Shown one piece after another: positions 12,941 through 22,703 of a stretch of DNA of 64,000 bases; positions within the stretch are counted from its first letter, which is position 1, and the number at the start of each line of letters is the position of its first letter. The stretch comes from Aeromonas rivipollensis (GTDB lineage Bacteria > Pseudomonadota > Gammaproteobacteria > Enterobacterales > Aeromonadaceae): the NCBI RefSeq assembly GCF_037811135.1, contig NZ_CP149130.1, positions 4,145,001-4,209,000 of the forward strand, written 5' to 3'. The translations under genes and the position numbers were made by a program. The notes under the pieces were generated by a model. That model saw nothing but the letters and a program-made list of their open reading frames with translations, was not told where the DNA came from and made no database searches.

Positions 12941-12973
12941 TAGGGTGCAATGCGCTTCGCTTGTTGCACCCTA
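12941..12973. repeat. Palindromic intergenic repeat (REP-like)
   Basis: A perfect 10-bp inverted repeat TAGGGTGCAA / TTGCACCCTA encloses a 13-base G+C-rich centre (TGCGCTTCGCTTG). It lies between nit and tldD. GGGTGCAA...TTGCACC palindromes are common dispersed elements in gammaproteobacterial chromosomes. It may stabilise the upstream message. Confidence 0.65.
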
Positions 12974-12993
12974 GGTCAATCAACACCACACCA

Positions 12994-13800
12994 TCAGAGC
13001 AAACGGGCGTGTTGCAGCACGGGCATGGTGCGTTTCAATTCGTCGACAAGGCCGGGCTCCATCTTCACCAGCACTGTGGCAGGGCCCGAATCCTGGCAGG
13101 CCAGCACCCGGCCCCAGGGATCGATCACCATGCTGTGGCCCCAGGTCTGGCGCCCCGTCTCGTGGCTGCCCCCCTGATTGGCGGCCACCACATAGCACTG
13201 GTTCTCGATGGCGCGGGCCCGCAGCAGCGGCTCCCAGTGCGCCTCCCCGGTCACGGCGGTGAAGGCGGCAGGCACCAGCAGCACGCGGGCACCGGCACGG
13301 GTCAGCCGGCGATAGAGCTCGGGGAAGCGCAGATCATAACAGATAGAGAGGCCGAGGGGACCAAAGGGGGAGTCCACCACCACGCACTCCTGACCGGGGC
13401 TGAAGGTCTCTGACTCCCGGTAGCGGCCGTGGTTGTCCGCCACGTCCACGTCGAACAGGTGGATCTTGTGGTAGTGGCCCTTGAGCTCCCCGTTGGGATC
13501 GAACACCAGGGAGCTGGTGTGGATATGGTCGGAACCGGCGATGGTGGTGGGCATGGCCCCGGCCACCAGCCAGATGCCGTGGGTTTTGGCCCAATCGGCC
13601 AGTTGCTGCTGGATTGGGCCATCTCCCAGGGGTTCGGCCCCGTCCAGATAGCCCTGACGCTCGCCGAACAGGGCGAAGTTTTCCGGCAGCAGCACCAGCA
13701 GGGGGCGCTCCTTGGGCAGCGCCGCCAGCTCGGCGGCAATCTGTGCCCGGTTATCCTGCCAGTAACGACCCGAGATCAACTGTATGGCGGCTAGCCACAT
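12994..13800 (-). CDS. Nitrilase-superfamily amidohydrolase (Nit-like)
   Basis: A 268-aa carbon-nitrogen hydrolase with a full catalytic triad: Glu40 (LLPENFALFG), Lys112 (YHKIHLFD) and Cys154 (SICYDLRFPELYR). HIHTSSLVFDPNG and the YHKIHLFDVDV stretch place it in the Nit1/Nit2 branch, whose members hydrolyse deaminated glutathione or alpha-ketoglutaramate. That is a plausible metabolite-repair role here, but the substrate is inferred. ATG 13800 is chosen because AAGGAG lies 6 bases upstream; an earlier start at 13824 has no ribosome site. It sits between yhdP and tldD, the usual order in this group. Confidence 0.9.
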   Translation of the reverse strand: MWLAAIQLISGRYWQDNRAQIAAELAALPKERPLLVLLPENFALFGERQGYLDGAEPLGDGPIQQQLADWAKTHGIWLVAGAMPTTIAGSDHIHTSSLVFDPNGELKGHYHKIHLFDVDVADNHGRYRESETFSPGQECVVVDSPFGPLGLSICYDLRFPELYRRLTRAGARVLLVPAAFTAVTGEAHWEPLLRARAIENQCYVVAANQGGSHETGRQTWGHSMVIDPWGRVLACQDSGPATVLVKMEPGLVDELKRTMPVLQHARLL

Positions 13801-13920
13801 GACGCGCTCCTTGTGATTGGGCAAGCCGCCGGACTCGGCATCCTCGGCTTGCGGGGGACTCCCAGCACTATGAGGGGTTCGGGCCCGGGGCGAAAGGATT
13901 TTGGCACCGGATGCCGCTCC

Positions 13921-16900
13921 TCAGCGCTGGGCTGGCACACCCGGCTTGGGGGTCAGCAGGAAGGGGGTGACCTCCTCGGCGGGCAGGTCAGGCGCCACCG
14001 CATCCACCGCCTGTTTCTGCTGCTGGTTGAGCTTGATGCGGGCGCGATCCCGGCCGGCCTCGATCAGCTTGGGATCATCGAGCGGGCCCGAGACCCGGAA
14101 GTCGATGCGGGTCACCACATCCACCACAGGCTCCAGCAGCTTGGAGAGCGCCAGCACATAGAGCCCGGTGATCGGGGTCAGGGAGAAGGCCGCCACCACC
14201 GGCAGTGTGCCCCCCAGGTTCGGGGAGAAGCTCAGATCGTAATCGAGACGCCAGCGCACCAGATCGGCGATGCCCTCGCCACGCAGGTTGCCCGCGGCCC
14301 CCTTCATGTAGAAGTCGTTGTTCTCCACCACCCCCTGCTTGATCTTGGCGGAGGCCGACATGGACTCGAAGTAGAAGCCCTTGTCGAACACATCGCGAAA
14401 ATCGAGACGCAGCTTGCGCATCAGGGAGTCGAGGCTGAGCAGGGAGAGCAGCCGTGCCCCCTTGTCGTTGACCTCCCGCAGGGTGCCTCCCTCCAGCTGG
14501 TAATCGGCACTGCCTGCCAGGGTCGGCAAGTCCAGCCGGTAGGGCACGTCACGCCAACTCAGATCCAGCGCCAGCTTGCCCGGCGCGTCGCCGATGGGCG
14601 AGGTGAAGCCGAGTCGCTTGAGCAGCAACTCGCTGTTCTGGGTGCTGAGGTGGGCGCGGGCCCGGGTCTGCATCTGGCCGGATCGCGCCAGCCACTCGGC
14701 GCTCCCGCTCAGGGTACTGCCGGCGAGCCGCATCTCCAGCCCCTTGAGATCGAGCCGGTTGGCACCGGGCACCAGTTCTCCCTTGAGCTCCCCGAGCGGC
14801 AGGGCGCCGAAGCGGCAATCCACGCAGCTGAAGGTGAGCCAGGGAATGGCATCCATGATGGCCTTGTCCTGCCTCGCATCGGGCTCGGGGCTGAGGTCGG
14901 ATCCCTTGCCTGACCAGTGAATACGGGCGAACTTGGCATCTATGGGCTGCCTGTCCGTCACGGGAATGCGCACCACCCCCATCACCTCGGGGCTGTCGAT
15001 CATCACCTCGGTGGCCAGGTTCACCGGCCCCACGGTGAAGTGCACCGCCTTGAGGTTGGCGCTGCCGATATCGGCCCGGGCGAGCAGACCATCGACCCAC
15101 CACTCCTGAGGCAGGAAGGCGGGGCCGACCACCGCATTGCCGCTGCTCCCCGCCCCCTTGCCCGGCAACCAGCGCGTGAGCCGTGCCAGCCAGCCGGCCA
15201 CGTCGGCCTGGGGCTGATTGATGGCGAGCAGCATGGGCTTGTCTTGCAGCACCCTGGCCCCGGGCTGACCGACGTTGACCCGCACCCGGCTGAGGTAGGG
15301 AGCCCCCTCGCCGTACACCAGCCGGCTCTGCATATCCACATCGGCCCCCAGCACGGCGCGAATGTCGGCGCTGCCGTCGCGGCCCCGTGCCGTGACCTTG
15401 AGGGGGAGCCGGCTCCCGGCCGCCTTGGTCAGCGGCACCGGCAGATCCAGCCCCATCCCCTGCAGGTTGGAGTCCAACGCCAGCTGGAAGCTGAAGGCCT
15501 TGTTCTCGGGCAGGGTCAGCCCCAGGGTCCCCGTCCAGTTGCTGCGCCCCTTGAGCATCTCGAGGGCGGGAATGTCCTGGCGCTGGCGACTGCTGTCCCA
15601 GAGTCCCTTGAACTTGAGATCCGCCTGATAGCCGTGGGGCAGCTGCTTGCCCCGGTAATCCAGGGTCAGCGGCTGGTTCCAGAGGCTGGCCTTGAGGTTG
15701 CTGAAGTGCGTGTGCTCGTTGTCATATTCGAGCCGTCCCTGCACCTTCTCCAGGGGCAGATCCAGGGTGGCGATCCTGACGCTGTTGTCATGGAAGTTCG
15801 CCTCTCCACTGGCCTTGACCTCGCCCTTGCCATCCAGCGGTATGTCCAGCTTGACCGTGCCCTCCATGGGGCCGCGGATCTCGATCTCCCGCAGTGCCTG
15901 CCCCACGGAGCCCGCGAGGGGAGACTCCTGCAGGTAACCGCTGATGGCCTGCCCCTCTCCCTGGACCTTGGCATCCACATAGAGGTGCGCCCCGGGGGAG
16001 AGATCCGGGATCCAGGCATGCACAGCGTCGGATCTGGCCTTGCCGAGCCGGGTGGCGCTGCTGCGCATGTCCAGCTCCGCGTTCTGGAACAGGAGATCGA
16101 TCTGCAGGTCGGTGAGTGGCTGCCAACCGGGGAAGAACTCGTAGGTGGCCCGCTCCAGCGGCACGGCGACCTGGAAGACCCCCTGGCCCTTGTCGTAAGG
16201 GAAGTCACGGAACTCGCCATACCAGAGCAGGTCTGCCCCCTTGGCCTTGCCCCCCTTGATGGCACCGCTCAGGTAGTCCACCAGGCCGTCGCTCATCACG
16301 GCCAGCGGATAGTAGCGATCCGCATGGGCCGCATTCTTCACATCGATGCGGCCGGTCAGGGCGAGGAAGGGGTGCTCGAACAGCTCGAGGCGGAAGCGGC
16401 TGGCGAGGCTCAAGTCCTCGTTATCCAGCGCTATATCCTGGCCATATAGCACCCAGCCTTGCGTCTCGCGCCACCAGTCGAGGCGCGCAGAGAGGCTGTC
16501 GACCGGGATCGGCACCTTGAAGTGACGGGCAGGATCCACCTTGCCCTTGCCCAGGGTCAGGCGGGCGCTGCCCCCGGCCGGAGTCAGCCAGAAGTCGCCG
16601 TCCAGTTTCTGCAGCCCGGGCACGTCGTGCCAGGCCTTGGTCTCGAAGCCCCTGAGCTGCCCGCTCAGGGAGAGCCCCTGCCAGTCACCATCGGCCTGCA
16701 GCACCAGCTCCTGCAACTTGCCCTTGGGCTGGGTGTGCTTGAGGGTGTTGGTCAGGCTGGGATAGAGGCCCGAGACCAGCTGGCTCAGGTTGGCCATCTG
16801 GTTGAGATCGATGGCGGGCACATAGCCCAGGATGCGGGAGCCGACCCGCTCGAGCTGCAACCGGCTCTGCAGCCAGGTCGCCCCATCGAGCTTGAAGGTC

Positions 16901-17823
16901 ACGTCATGGCTGGCGAGCTGCCACTCCTCACCGTCGCGCCGCAGCTGGATCTTGCCCCCCTGCAGATCGAGCCGGTGCGGCTCTCCCTTGACCTCGTCCT
17001 TCCAGATCAGGTGGTTGTTGCCAAAGGCCAGCAGGGAGTTGCCGAGCCTGCCCCCCTCGAACTCGCTCCACAGCTGGAAGTCGAGCTGGCCGGTCACCCT
17101 GGGTTCGCCGGCGTGGATCCGCGCCAGCATGGGGCTGATGTCCAGCTCGCTGGCCCCCAGGTAGAGCTGGCCCTTGAGCCTGTCGAGGCGCACTTGCGGG
17201 GCATCCACGTCGATGATGAGATCCAGGGTGCTCTCGCCCACCCCGTTGATGAGGTAGGCCTTGCCCACCCCCTGATGGCGCTTGCCGCGATTCTGCCAGC
17301 GCAATTGGGCGATGTTGAGGGCGCGCACCTCTCCGAGCGCAGTGGTCACGCTCAGGCGGCTGTCATGAATGTCGAAGGTGGAGAGCTGGGTCAGCAGGAA
17401 GCGCAGCAGGGCTCGCTGCTGATCCGGGGACTTCTCGTCGGTCGGGACGGCCGGCTGCGCCAGGTCCAACGCTATGTCGCCGTCGCTCAGCAGCAACTGG
17501 CCAAACACCGGCTTCCAGTCGTTGAGGGAGCGCCAGAAGTCGAGGTGGGCCCACACCTTGCCAAGGCGCAGGGAGAAGCGCCCCGAATCGGGGGCGATGG
17601 CCAGCCCTTGCAGCTCGAGGGCCGGGCCGCGCTGGGTCCAGCTCAGCCCGACGTGCTCAACGCTCACCTCCAGCTGGCTGTCGCCGAGCAGGGTGGCGAT
17701 CAGGGCCTGCCTGTGCTGGTTGAGCAGGGGGCCGCCAAGGCGTACCACGCTGACCAGGATGGCCAGCAGCACGAAGAAGACCCCGAGGGCTAACCAGCCC
17801 CGACTCAGCCAGCGGTAGATCAA
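13921..17823 (-). CDS. yhdP: YhdP, AsmA-like envelope phospholipid transport protein
   Basis: A 1300-aa member of the AsmA-like clan (E. coli YhdP is about 1266 aa). One N-terminal membrane anchor (WLALGVFFVLLAILVSVV) is followed by a very long beta-rich periplasmic region. In E. coli, YhdP, TamB and YdbH form bridge-like conduits carrying phospholipids to the outer membrane. The C-terminal DUF3971/AsmA-like part contains WRLDYDLSFSPNLGG and the ending TPKPGVPAQR. It starts with TTG exactly after the TAA of rng, in the same frame, so the two are translationally linked. No better start is visible. Confidence 0.92.
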   Translation of the reverse strand: MIYRWLSRGWLALGVFFVLLAILVSVVRLGGPLLNQHRQALIATLLGDSQLEVSVEHVGLSWTQRGPALELQGLAIAPDSGRFSLRLGKVWAHLDFWRSLNDWKPVFGQLLLSDGDIALDLAQPAVPTDEKSPDQQRALLRFLLTQLSTFDIHDSRLSVTTALGEVRALNIAQLRWQNRGKRHQGVGKAYLINGVGESTLDLIIDVDAPQVRLDRLKGQLYLGASELDISPMLARIHAGEPRVTGQLDFQLWSEFEGGRLGNSLLAFGNNHLIWKDEVKGEPHRLDLQGGKIQLRRDGEEWQLASHDVTFKLDGATWLQSRLQLERVGSRILGYVPAIDLNQMANLSQLVSGLYPSLTNTLKHTQPKGKLQELVLQADGDWQGLSLSGQLRGFETKAWHDVPGLQKLDGDFWLTPAGGSARLTLGKGKVDPARHFKVPIPVDSLSARLDWWRETQGWVLYGQDIALDNEDLSLASRFRLELFEHPFLALTGRIDVKNAAHADRYYPLAVMSDGLVDYLSGAIKGGKAKGADLLWYGEFRDFPYDKGQGVFQVAVPLERATYEFFPGWQPLTDLQIDLLFQNAELDMRSSATRLGKARSDAVHAWIPDLSPGAHLYVDAKVQGEGQAISGYLQESPLAGSVGQALREIEIRGPMEGTVKLDIPLDGKGEVKASGEANFHDNSVRIATLDLPLEKVQGRLEYDNEHTHFSNLKASLWNQPLTLDYRGKQLPHGYQADLKFKGLWDSSRQRQDIPALEMLKGRSNWTGTLGLTLPENKAFSFQLALDSNLQGMGLDLPVPLTKAAGSRLPLKVTARGRDGSADIRAVLGADVDMQSRLVYGEGAPYLSRVRVNVGQPGARVLQDKPMLLAINQPQADVAGWLARLTRWLPGKGAGSSGNAVVGPAFLPQEWWVDGLLARADIGSANLKAVHFTVGPVNLATEVMIDSPEVMGVVRIPVTDRQPIDAKFARIHWSGKGSDLSPEPDARQDKAIMDAIPWLTFSCVDCRFGALPLGELKGELVPGANRLDLKGLEMRLAGSTLSGSAEWLARSGQMQTRARAHLSTQNSELLLKRLGFTSPIGDAPGKLALDLSWRDVPYRLDLPTLAGSADYQLEGGTLREVNDKGARLLSLLSLDSLMRKLRLDFRDVFDKGFYFESMSASAKIKQGVVENNDFYMKGAAGNLRGEGIADLVRWRLDYDLSFSPNLGGTLPVVAAFSLTPITGLYVLALSKLLEPVVDVVTRIDFRVSGPLDDPKLIEAGRDRARIKLNQQQKQAVDAVAPDLPAEEVTPFLLTPKPGVPAQR

Positions 17824-19293
17824 TTACATCATCACCACATCGAATTGTTCCTGCCCACAGAGCGGCTCCGTCACCACCCTGACCTGCTTGCCGATGAAGA
17901 CTTCCAGCTCGGCCAGACTGTGGGACTCCTCCCCCCGCAGGTAATCGGCCACCGAGGGGGCCGCATAGACGGTGAACTGATCCGCATCGTAGGCGCGGTT
18001 GACCCTGATGATCTCCCGCAGGATCTCGAAGCAGACCGACTCCACCGTCTTGACCCGGCCGCGTCCCTTGCACTCCGGGCATTCGGAGCAGAGAACGTGC
18101 TCCAGGCTCTCCCGGGTACGCTTGCGGGTCATCTCCACCAGCCCGAGCTGGGAGAAGCCGTTGACGTTGGTCTTGGCCCTGTCTTTCGCCAGCGCCAGCT
18201 CCAGGCTGTGGAGCACCCGGCGGCGGTGATCCTCGGACTGCATGTCGATGAAGTCGATGATGATGATGCCGCCCAGGTTGCGCAGCCGCAGATGGCGGGC
18301 GATGGCGGCAGTGGCCTCGACGTTGGTGTTGAAGATGGTCTCTTCCAGGTTGCGATGGCCGACGAAGGCGCCGGTGTTGATGTCCACCGTGGTCATGGCT
18401 TCGGTCTGGTCGATGATGAGGTAGCCGCCGGATTTCAGCTCCACCTTGCGCTCCAGGGCGCGCTGGATCTCGTTCTCCACGTCGTAGAGATCGAAGATGG
18501 GCGACTCACCGGAGTAGTACTCCAGCTTGTTCGCGAGCTCGGGCACATACTCCCCGGTGAAGTGCGAGAGCAGCTCGAAGCTCTGGCGCGAGTCGACCCG
18601 GATCTTGTCGAGCTCGGCGCCGACGAAGTCACGCACCACCCGGAAGGCCAGGCTGGGATCCTCGTAGAGGATCTTGCAGGGCGGGTACTTCTGCTTGCGC
18701 TCCAGGATCTTGCGCCACAGCCGCTTGAGGAAGGCGGCGTCCTGCTCCAGCTCCTGTTCCCCCACCCCTTCGGCGGCGGTGCGGATGATGTAGCCACCCA
18801 GTTCGTCCACATAGCCGGCCACCGTGCGCTTGAGGCGTTCCCGCTCCGCTTCGGACTCGATGCGCTGGGAGACGCCGACGTGGGCACTGCCCGGCATGAA
18901 GACCAGGTAGCGGGACGGCAGGGTGATGTCGGTGGTGAGACGGGCACCCTTGGTGCCCAGGGGATCTTTCACCACCTGCACCATGATGTCCTGGCCCTGG
19001 CGCACCAGCTCGGCGATGTTGCCGGCCTGGAACTGCTCCTTCTCCTTGATCGCCACGCATTCGGTGTGGGGCACTATGTCGGAGGCGTGCAGGAAGGCGG
19101 CCTTGTCCATGCCGATGTCGACGAAGGCGGCCTGCATGCCGGGCAGCACCCGGCTGATCTTGCCCTTGTAGATGTTGCCTACGATGCCGCGCTTGGCCTG
19201 ACGTTCTACATGCACTTCCTGCAGCAGCCCGTTCTCGACCAAGGCGACCCGGGTCTCTGAGGGGGTGACGTTCACCAGCAGTTCTACTGACAT
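17824..19293 (-). CDS. rng: Ribonuclease G
   Basis: Endoribonuclease of the RNase E/G family, 489 aa as in E. coli. It processes the 5' end of 16S rRNA and degrades some mRNAs. Visible are the S1 domain (GIVGNIYKGKISRVLPGMQAAFVDIG, residues about 36-61), the catalytic DNase-I-like part with the magnesium ligands in MTTVDINTGAFVG and IIIIDFIDM, and the zinc-link CSECPECKGRG. The C-terminal extension of RNase E is absent. ATG 19293 has AAGG 8 bases upstream. It lies between maf and yhdP in the conserved mreBCD-maf-rng order. Confidence 0.97.
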   Translation of the reverse strand: MSVELLVNVTPSETRVALVENGLLQEVHVERQAKRGIVGNIYKGKISRVLPGMQAAFVDIGMDKAAFLHASDIVPHTECVAIKEKEQFQAGNIAELVRQGQDIMVQVVKDPLGTKGARLTTDITLPSRYLVFMPGSAHVGVSQRIESEAERERLKRTVAGYVDELGGYIIRTAAEGVGEQELEQDAAFLKRLWRKILERKQKYPPCKILYEDPSLAFRVVRDFVGAELDKIRVDSRQSFELLSHFTGEYVPELANKLEYYSGESPIFDLYDVENEIQRALERKVELKSGGYLIIDQTEAMTTVDINTGAFVGHRNLEETIFNTNVEATAAIARHLRLRNLGGIIIIDFIDMQSEDHRRRVLHSLELALAKDRAKTNVNGFSQLGLVEMTRKRTRESLEHVLCSECPECKGRGRVKTVESVCFEILREIIRVNRAYDADQFTVYAAPSVADYLRGEESHSLAELEVFIGKQVRVVTEPLCGQEQFDVVMM

Positions 19294-19372
19294 AAGTTAC
19301 CTTGCCTTTCTAGTTTTGAATTCTGGCACGACGAACAATGGGTAACTCAGCAGCGAACTGCTGACGGGGGGA

Positions 19373-19960
19373 TTACCGAGTCTGCTCGAGGTGCTGCTTG
19401 ATCAACAGATCCGTCTCCAGCAGGGGCAGGCCGACCACGGCGCTGTAGCTCCCCTCGATGCGGCTGACGAACTTGCCGGCTATCCCCTGGATGGCATAGG
19501 CACCGGCCTTGTCACAGGGCTCACCTGTGCGCCAGTAGGCCTCTATCTCGGCCTCGTCCAGCTTGCGGAATGCCACATTGGTGGTGACCAGCCGCACGTC
19601 GCAGCGATCCGGGGTGGCCAGAGCCACCGCCGTCATCACCTGATGGACCTTGCCGGAGAGCGCCTCCAGCATGTCTTTGGCATCGAGCAGGTCTGAGGGT
19701 TTCTCCAGCACCCTCTCCCCCAGCACCACTATGGTGTCGGCGCCCAGCACAGGCAATGCGGTCGGGGCCGCGGCCACACCGGCCATCGCCTTGTCACGGG
19801 CGAGCCGGCAGACGTAATCCTGGGGCTTTTCGCCCGCTTCCCGCTGCTCGGGCACATCCAGCCTGAGCACCTCGAAACGGTAGCCCAGCTGGGTCAGCAG
19901 TTCGTGCCGGCGGGGGGAGCCCGAGGCGAGATAGAGTTGCAGTTCGTTGTGCTTGTTCAT
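19373..19960 (-). CDS. maf: Maf nucleoside-triphosphate pyrophosphatase (YhdE type)
   Basis: House-cleaning pyrophosphatase of about 195 aa. YhdE-type Maf proteins act on dTTP/UTP and modified pyrimidines. Family motifs are [29 protein letters not shown] and a conserved C-terminal [26 protein letters not shown]. The start is ATG 19960 (MNKHNELQ), or the in-frame GTG two codons earlier. A degenerate copy of its first codons lies upstream at 19976-20014, directly after mreD, suggesting that an older allele began there. Confidence 0.93.
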   Translation of the reverse strand: MNKHNELQLYLASGSPRRHELLTQLGYRFEVLRLDVPEQREAGEKPQDYVCRLARDKAMAGVAAAPTALPVLGADTIVVLGERVLEKPSDLLDAKDMLEALSGKVHQVMTAVALATPDRCDVRLVTTNVAFRKLDEAEIEAYWRTGEPCDKAGAYAIQGIAGKFVSRIEGSYSAVVGLPLLETDLLIKQHLEQTR

Positions 19961-19975
19961 ATTCACTCAATGAGA

Positions 19976-20014
19976 TGAGACGCAGTTACAATCCGTTGTT
20001 TTTGCTCATGTTCA
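19976..20014 (-). pseudogene. Degenerate echo of the maf 5' end
   Basis: Minus-strand bases from 20014 read TGAACATGAGCAAAAACAAC, closely matching TGAATATGAACAAGCACAAC at the real maf start. They translate to MSKNNGL then stop, against MNKHNEL in maf; the similarity continues weakly past the stop (LRLI against LYLA). The copy sits immediately after the mreD stop. I interpret it as a scar of an earlier maf allele. Confidence 0.6.
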
Positions 20015-20497
20015 CTTGATATTGAAGCGACGGCGTACCTTGCGCAAGACCATAAAAATCCAGGGCCATATTAACATCGTTGTCAACGTCGACCAAAAGT
20101 AGGCCAGATTGAGGCTGGCACGGCTGAACAGGTGCTCGGCCCAGAACACGGTGATTTTGCCCACCAGGGAGAGCAGACCGATGATCAGCGCCTGCTGCCA
20201 GAGGGAGAAGTTGCGGATCTTCTGGAACTGGAAGGCCGCCAGATAGGTGGTGATGGCCATGGCCATGGCCCGCACGCCGAGGGTGCTGCCGAGCAGCACA
20301 TCCAGCAGCAGGCCCGCCACCCAGGCGGTGCCGACGTTGGTGCGGTGCGGCAACGCCAGCGCCCAGTAGATGAGCACCATGGCGAGCCAGTCCGGCCTGA
20401 AGGGTTCGAATTGAAAGGGAAGCGGCAGGATCGAGAGGCACAGGGCCAGCAGGATCGAGATCCAGATCCAGATCCTGCCGCTGGCGGGTTGCAGCAT
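20012..20497 (-). CDS. mreD: Rod-shape protein MreD
   Basis: Inner-membrane component of the elongasome, which with MreB and MreC guides lateral-wall synthesis. At 161 aa with five or six hydrophobic helices (ISILLALCLSILPL, WLAMVLIYWALALP, ITTYLAAFQF, ALIIGLLSLVGK, MLIWPWIFMVL) it has normal length. The FRPDW motif near the N-terminus is typical. The ATG overlaps the mreC stop by one base (TGATG), implying coupled translation. Confidence 0.95.
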   Translation of the reverse strand: MLQPASGRIWIWISILLALCLSILPLPFQFEPFRPDWLAMVLIYWALALPHRTNVGTAWVAGLLLDVLLGSTLGVRAMAMAITTYLAAFQFQKIRNFSLWQQALIIGLLSLVGKITVFWAEHLFSRASLNLAYFWSTLTTMLIWPWIFMVLRKVRRRFNIK

Positions 20498-21405
20498 CAG
20501 CGTGTCGCCTCCGCCGCCGAGGTGGCCGTCGCCGCAGAGGGCGCCACCGCAGGCGTCATGGCCTCGTCGTCATGCACTTCCGGCTTCTTGTCGGTCCACA
20601 GCAGCAGCAGGTAACGCAACCTGTCCAGCGCCACCAGGGGCTTGGCCTCGATCTGGGCGAAGGGCTTGCCCTCCACGTAATCGGATCGGGTCACGGTCGC
20701 CACCGGATAGCCTTCCGGGAAGCGGCCGCCGAGGCCCGAGGTGACCAGCAGATCGCCGACCTGGACGTCGGTGTTGCGCGGCAGGTTGCGCAGCTCCAGC
20801 TTGTCCAGCTCGCCGCTGCCGGAGGCGATGGCGCGCAGATCGTTGCGCAGCACCCGTACCGGAATGCCGTGGCTGGAGTCGGTGATGAGCAGGACGCGGC
20901 TGGTGGTGGAACCCACGTGCAGTACCTGACCGACCACCCCCTGATCGTTGATCACCGGCTGGCCGTTATAGACGCCGTCCAGCGCCCCCTTGTTGATCAG
21001 CACCTGATGGCTGAAGGGGTCGGAATCCACCGACAGCAGCTCGGCTACCATCTTGCGGGACTCCTTGTGCACCGGCGACCCGAGCAGCTCACGCAGGCGC
21101 TGGTTCTCGTGCTCCAGCTGATCCAGCTTGAGCAGGCGGGAGCGCAGAGTGAACAGCTGCTGCTCCTGCTGCTTGGTCTGCTCAATCAGGCTGGACCGGG
21201 TCTGCACCTGGGTCGACATGGTGTCGAGCAGGGTACCTGGCGCATTGGCGATGTATTGCAGCGGACTGACGAGGGAACTCAGATAGACGCGGACGTGCGT
21301 GAACACACCGAAGCGGGAATCCGCGACGATGGCAGCGACAGAGATGATGACGGCGAGAAACAACCGTAACTGAAGCGAAGGGCCTCTACCAAAGATGGGT
21401 TTCAT
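20497..21405 (-). CDS. mreC: Rod-shape protein MreC
   Basis: Bitopic elongasome scaffold of 302 aa. One N-terminal transmembrane helix (LRLFLAVIISVAAIVADSRFG) is followed by a coiled coil (about residues 68-110, QTKQQEQQLFTLRSRLLKLDQLEHENQRL) and two periplasmic beta-barrel domains. The core is typical (GVVGQVLHVGSTTSRVLLITDSSHGIPVR, LVTSGLGGRFPEGYPV). The tail after about 275 is Ala/Thr-rich. It is separated from mreB by a Rho-independent terminator, which should limit its expression relative to mreB. Confidence 0.96.
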   Translation of the reverse strand: MKPIFGRGPSLQLRLFLAVIISVAAIVADSRFGVFTHVRVYLSSLVSPLQYIANAPGTLLDTMSTQVQTRSSLIEQTKQQEQQLFTLRSRLLKLDQLEHENQRLRELLGSPVHKESRKMVAELLSVDSDPFSHQVLINKGALDGVYNGQPVINDQGVVGQVLHVGSTTSRVLLITDSSHGIPVRVLRNDLRAIASGSGELDKLELRNLPRNTDVQVGDLLVTSGLGGRFPEGYPVATVTRSDYVEGKPFAQIEAKPLVALDRLRYLLLLWTDKKPEVHDDEAMTPAVAPSAATATSAAEATR

Positions 21406-21413
21406 GAGTCGTC

Positions 21414-21439
21414 AAAAAAGAGCCGGCGCTCGGCCGGCT
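21414..21439 (-). terminator. Terminator between mreB and mreC
   Basis: On the minus strand a 7-bp stem AGCCGGC / GCCGGCT with loop CGAGC is followed by CTTTTTTG. It lies in the 41-base mreB-mreC gap and should uncouple abundant mreB mRNA from the mreBCD transcript. Confidence 0.8.
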
Positions 21440-21446
21440 TTGGGTC

Positions 21447-22529
<1,083 letters not shown>

Positions 22530-22532
22530 CTA

Positions 22533-22561
22533 ACTTTACCAATGCCCACCCCAATGGGCAA
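22533..22561 (-). promoter_or_regulatory. mreB promoter candidate
   Basis: On the minus strand TTGCCC and TAAAGT are separated by 17 bases, about 45 bases before the mreB ATG. No other sigma-70-like pair in this 216-base gap is as good. Confidence 0.5.
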
Positions 22562-22703
22562 GCGCTCAAACTGTCGCCAGTCAATCAAGCGCGACAAAAA
22601 TGCGAGTCATCACTCACCCGCTCAGGCCGACAAACACTACGAAACAAGGAGATAAGATGCAGGCCTACCCCAAAGCGCCCCTCTCCCTGTCCCCATATCA
22701 TTT

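Noticed and set aside
14917..17793. Long plus-strand open frames opposite yhdP
   Set aside because: They mirror the conserved 1300-aa YhdP frame on the minus strand and have no recognisable protein features.
19294..19372. A possible echo of the maf 3' end (QQFAAELP-type frame) that would give the maf block a left border
   Set aside because: Only a few scattered matches to KQHLEQTR; not better than chance by eye.
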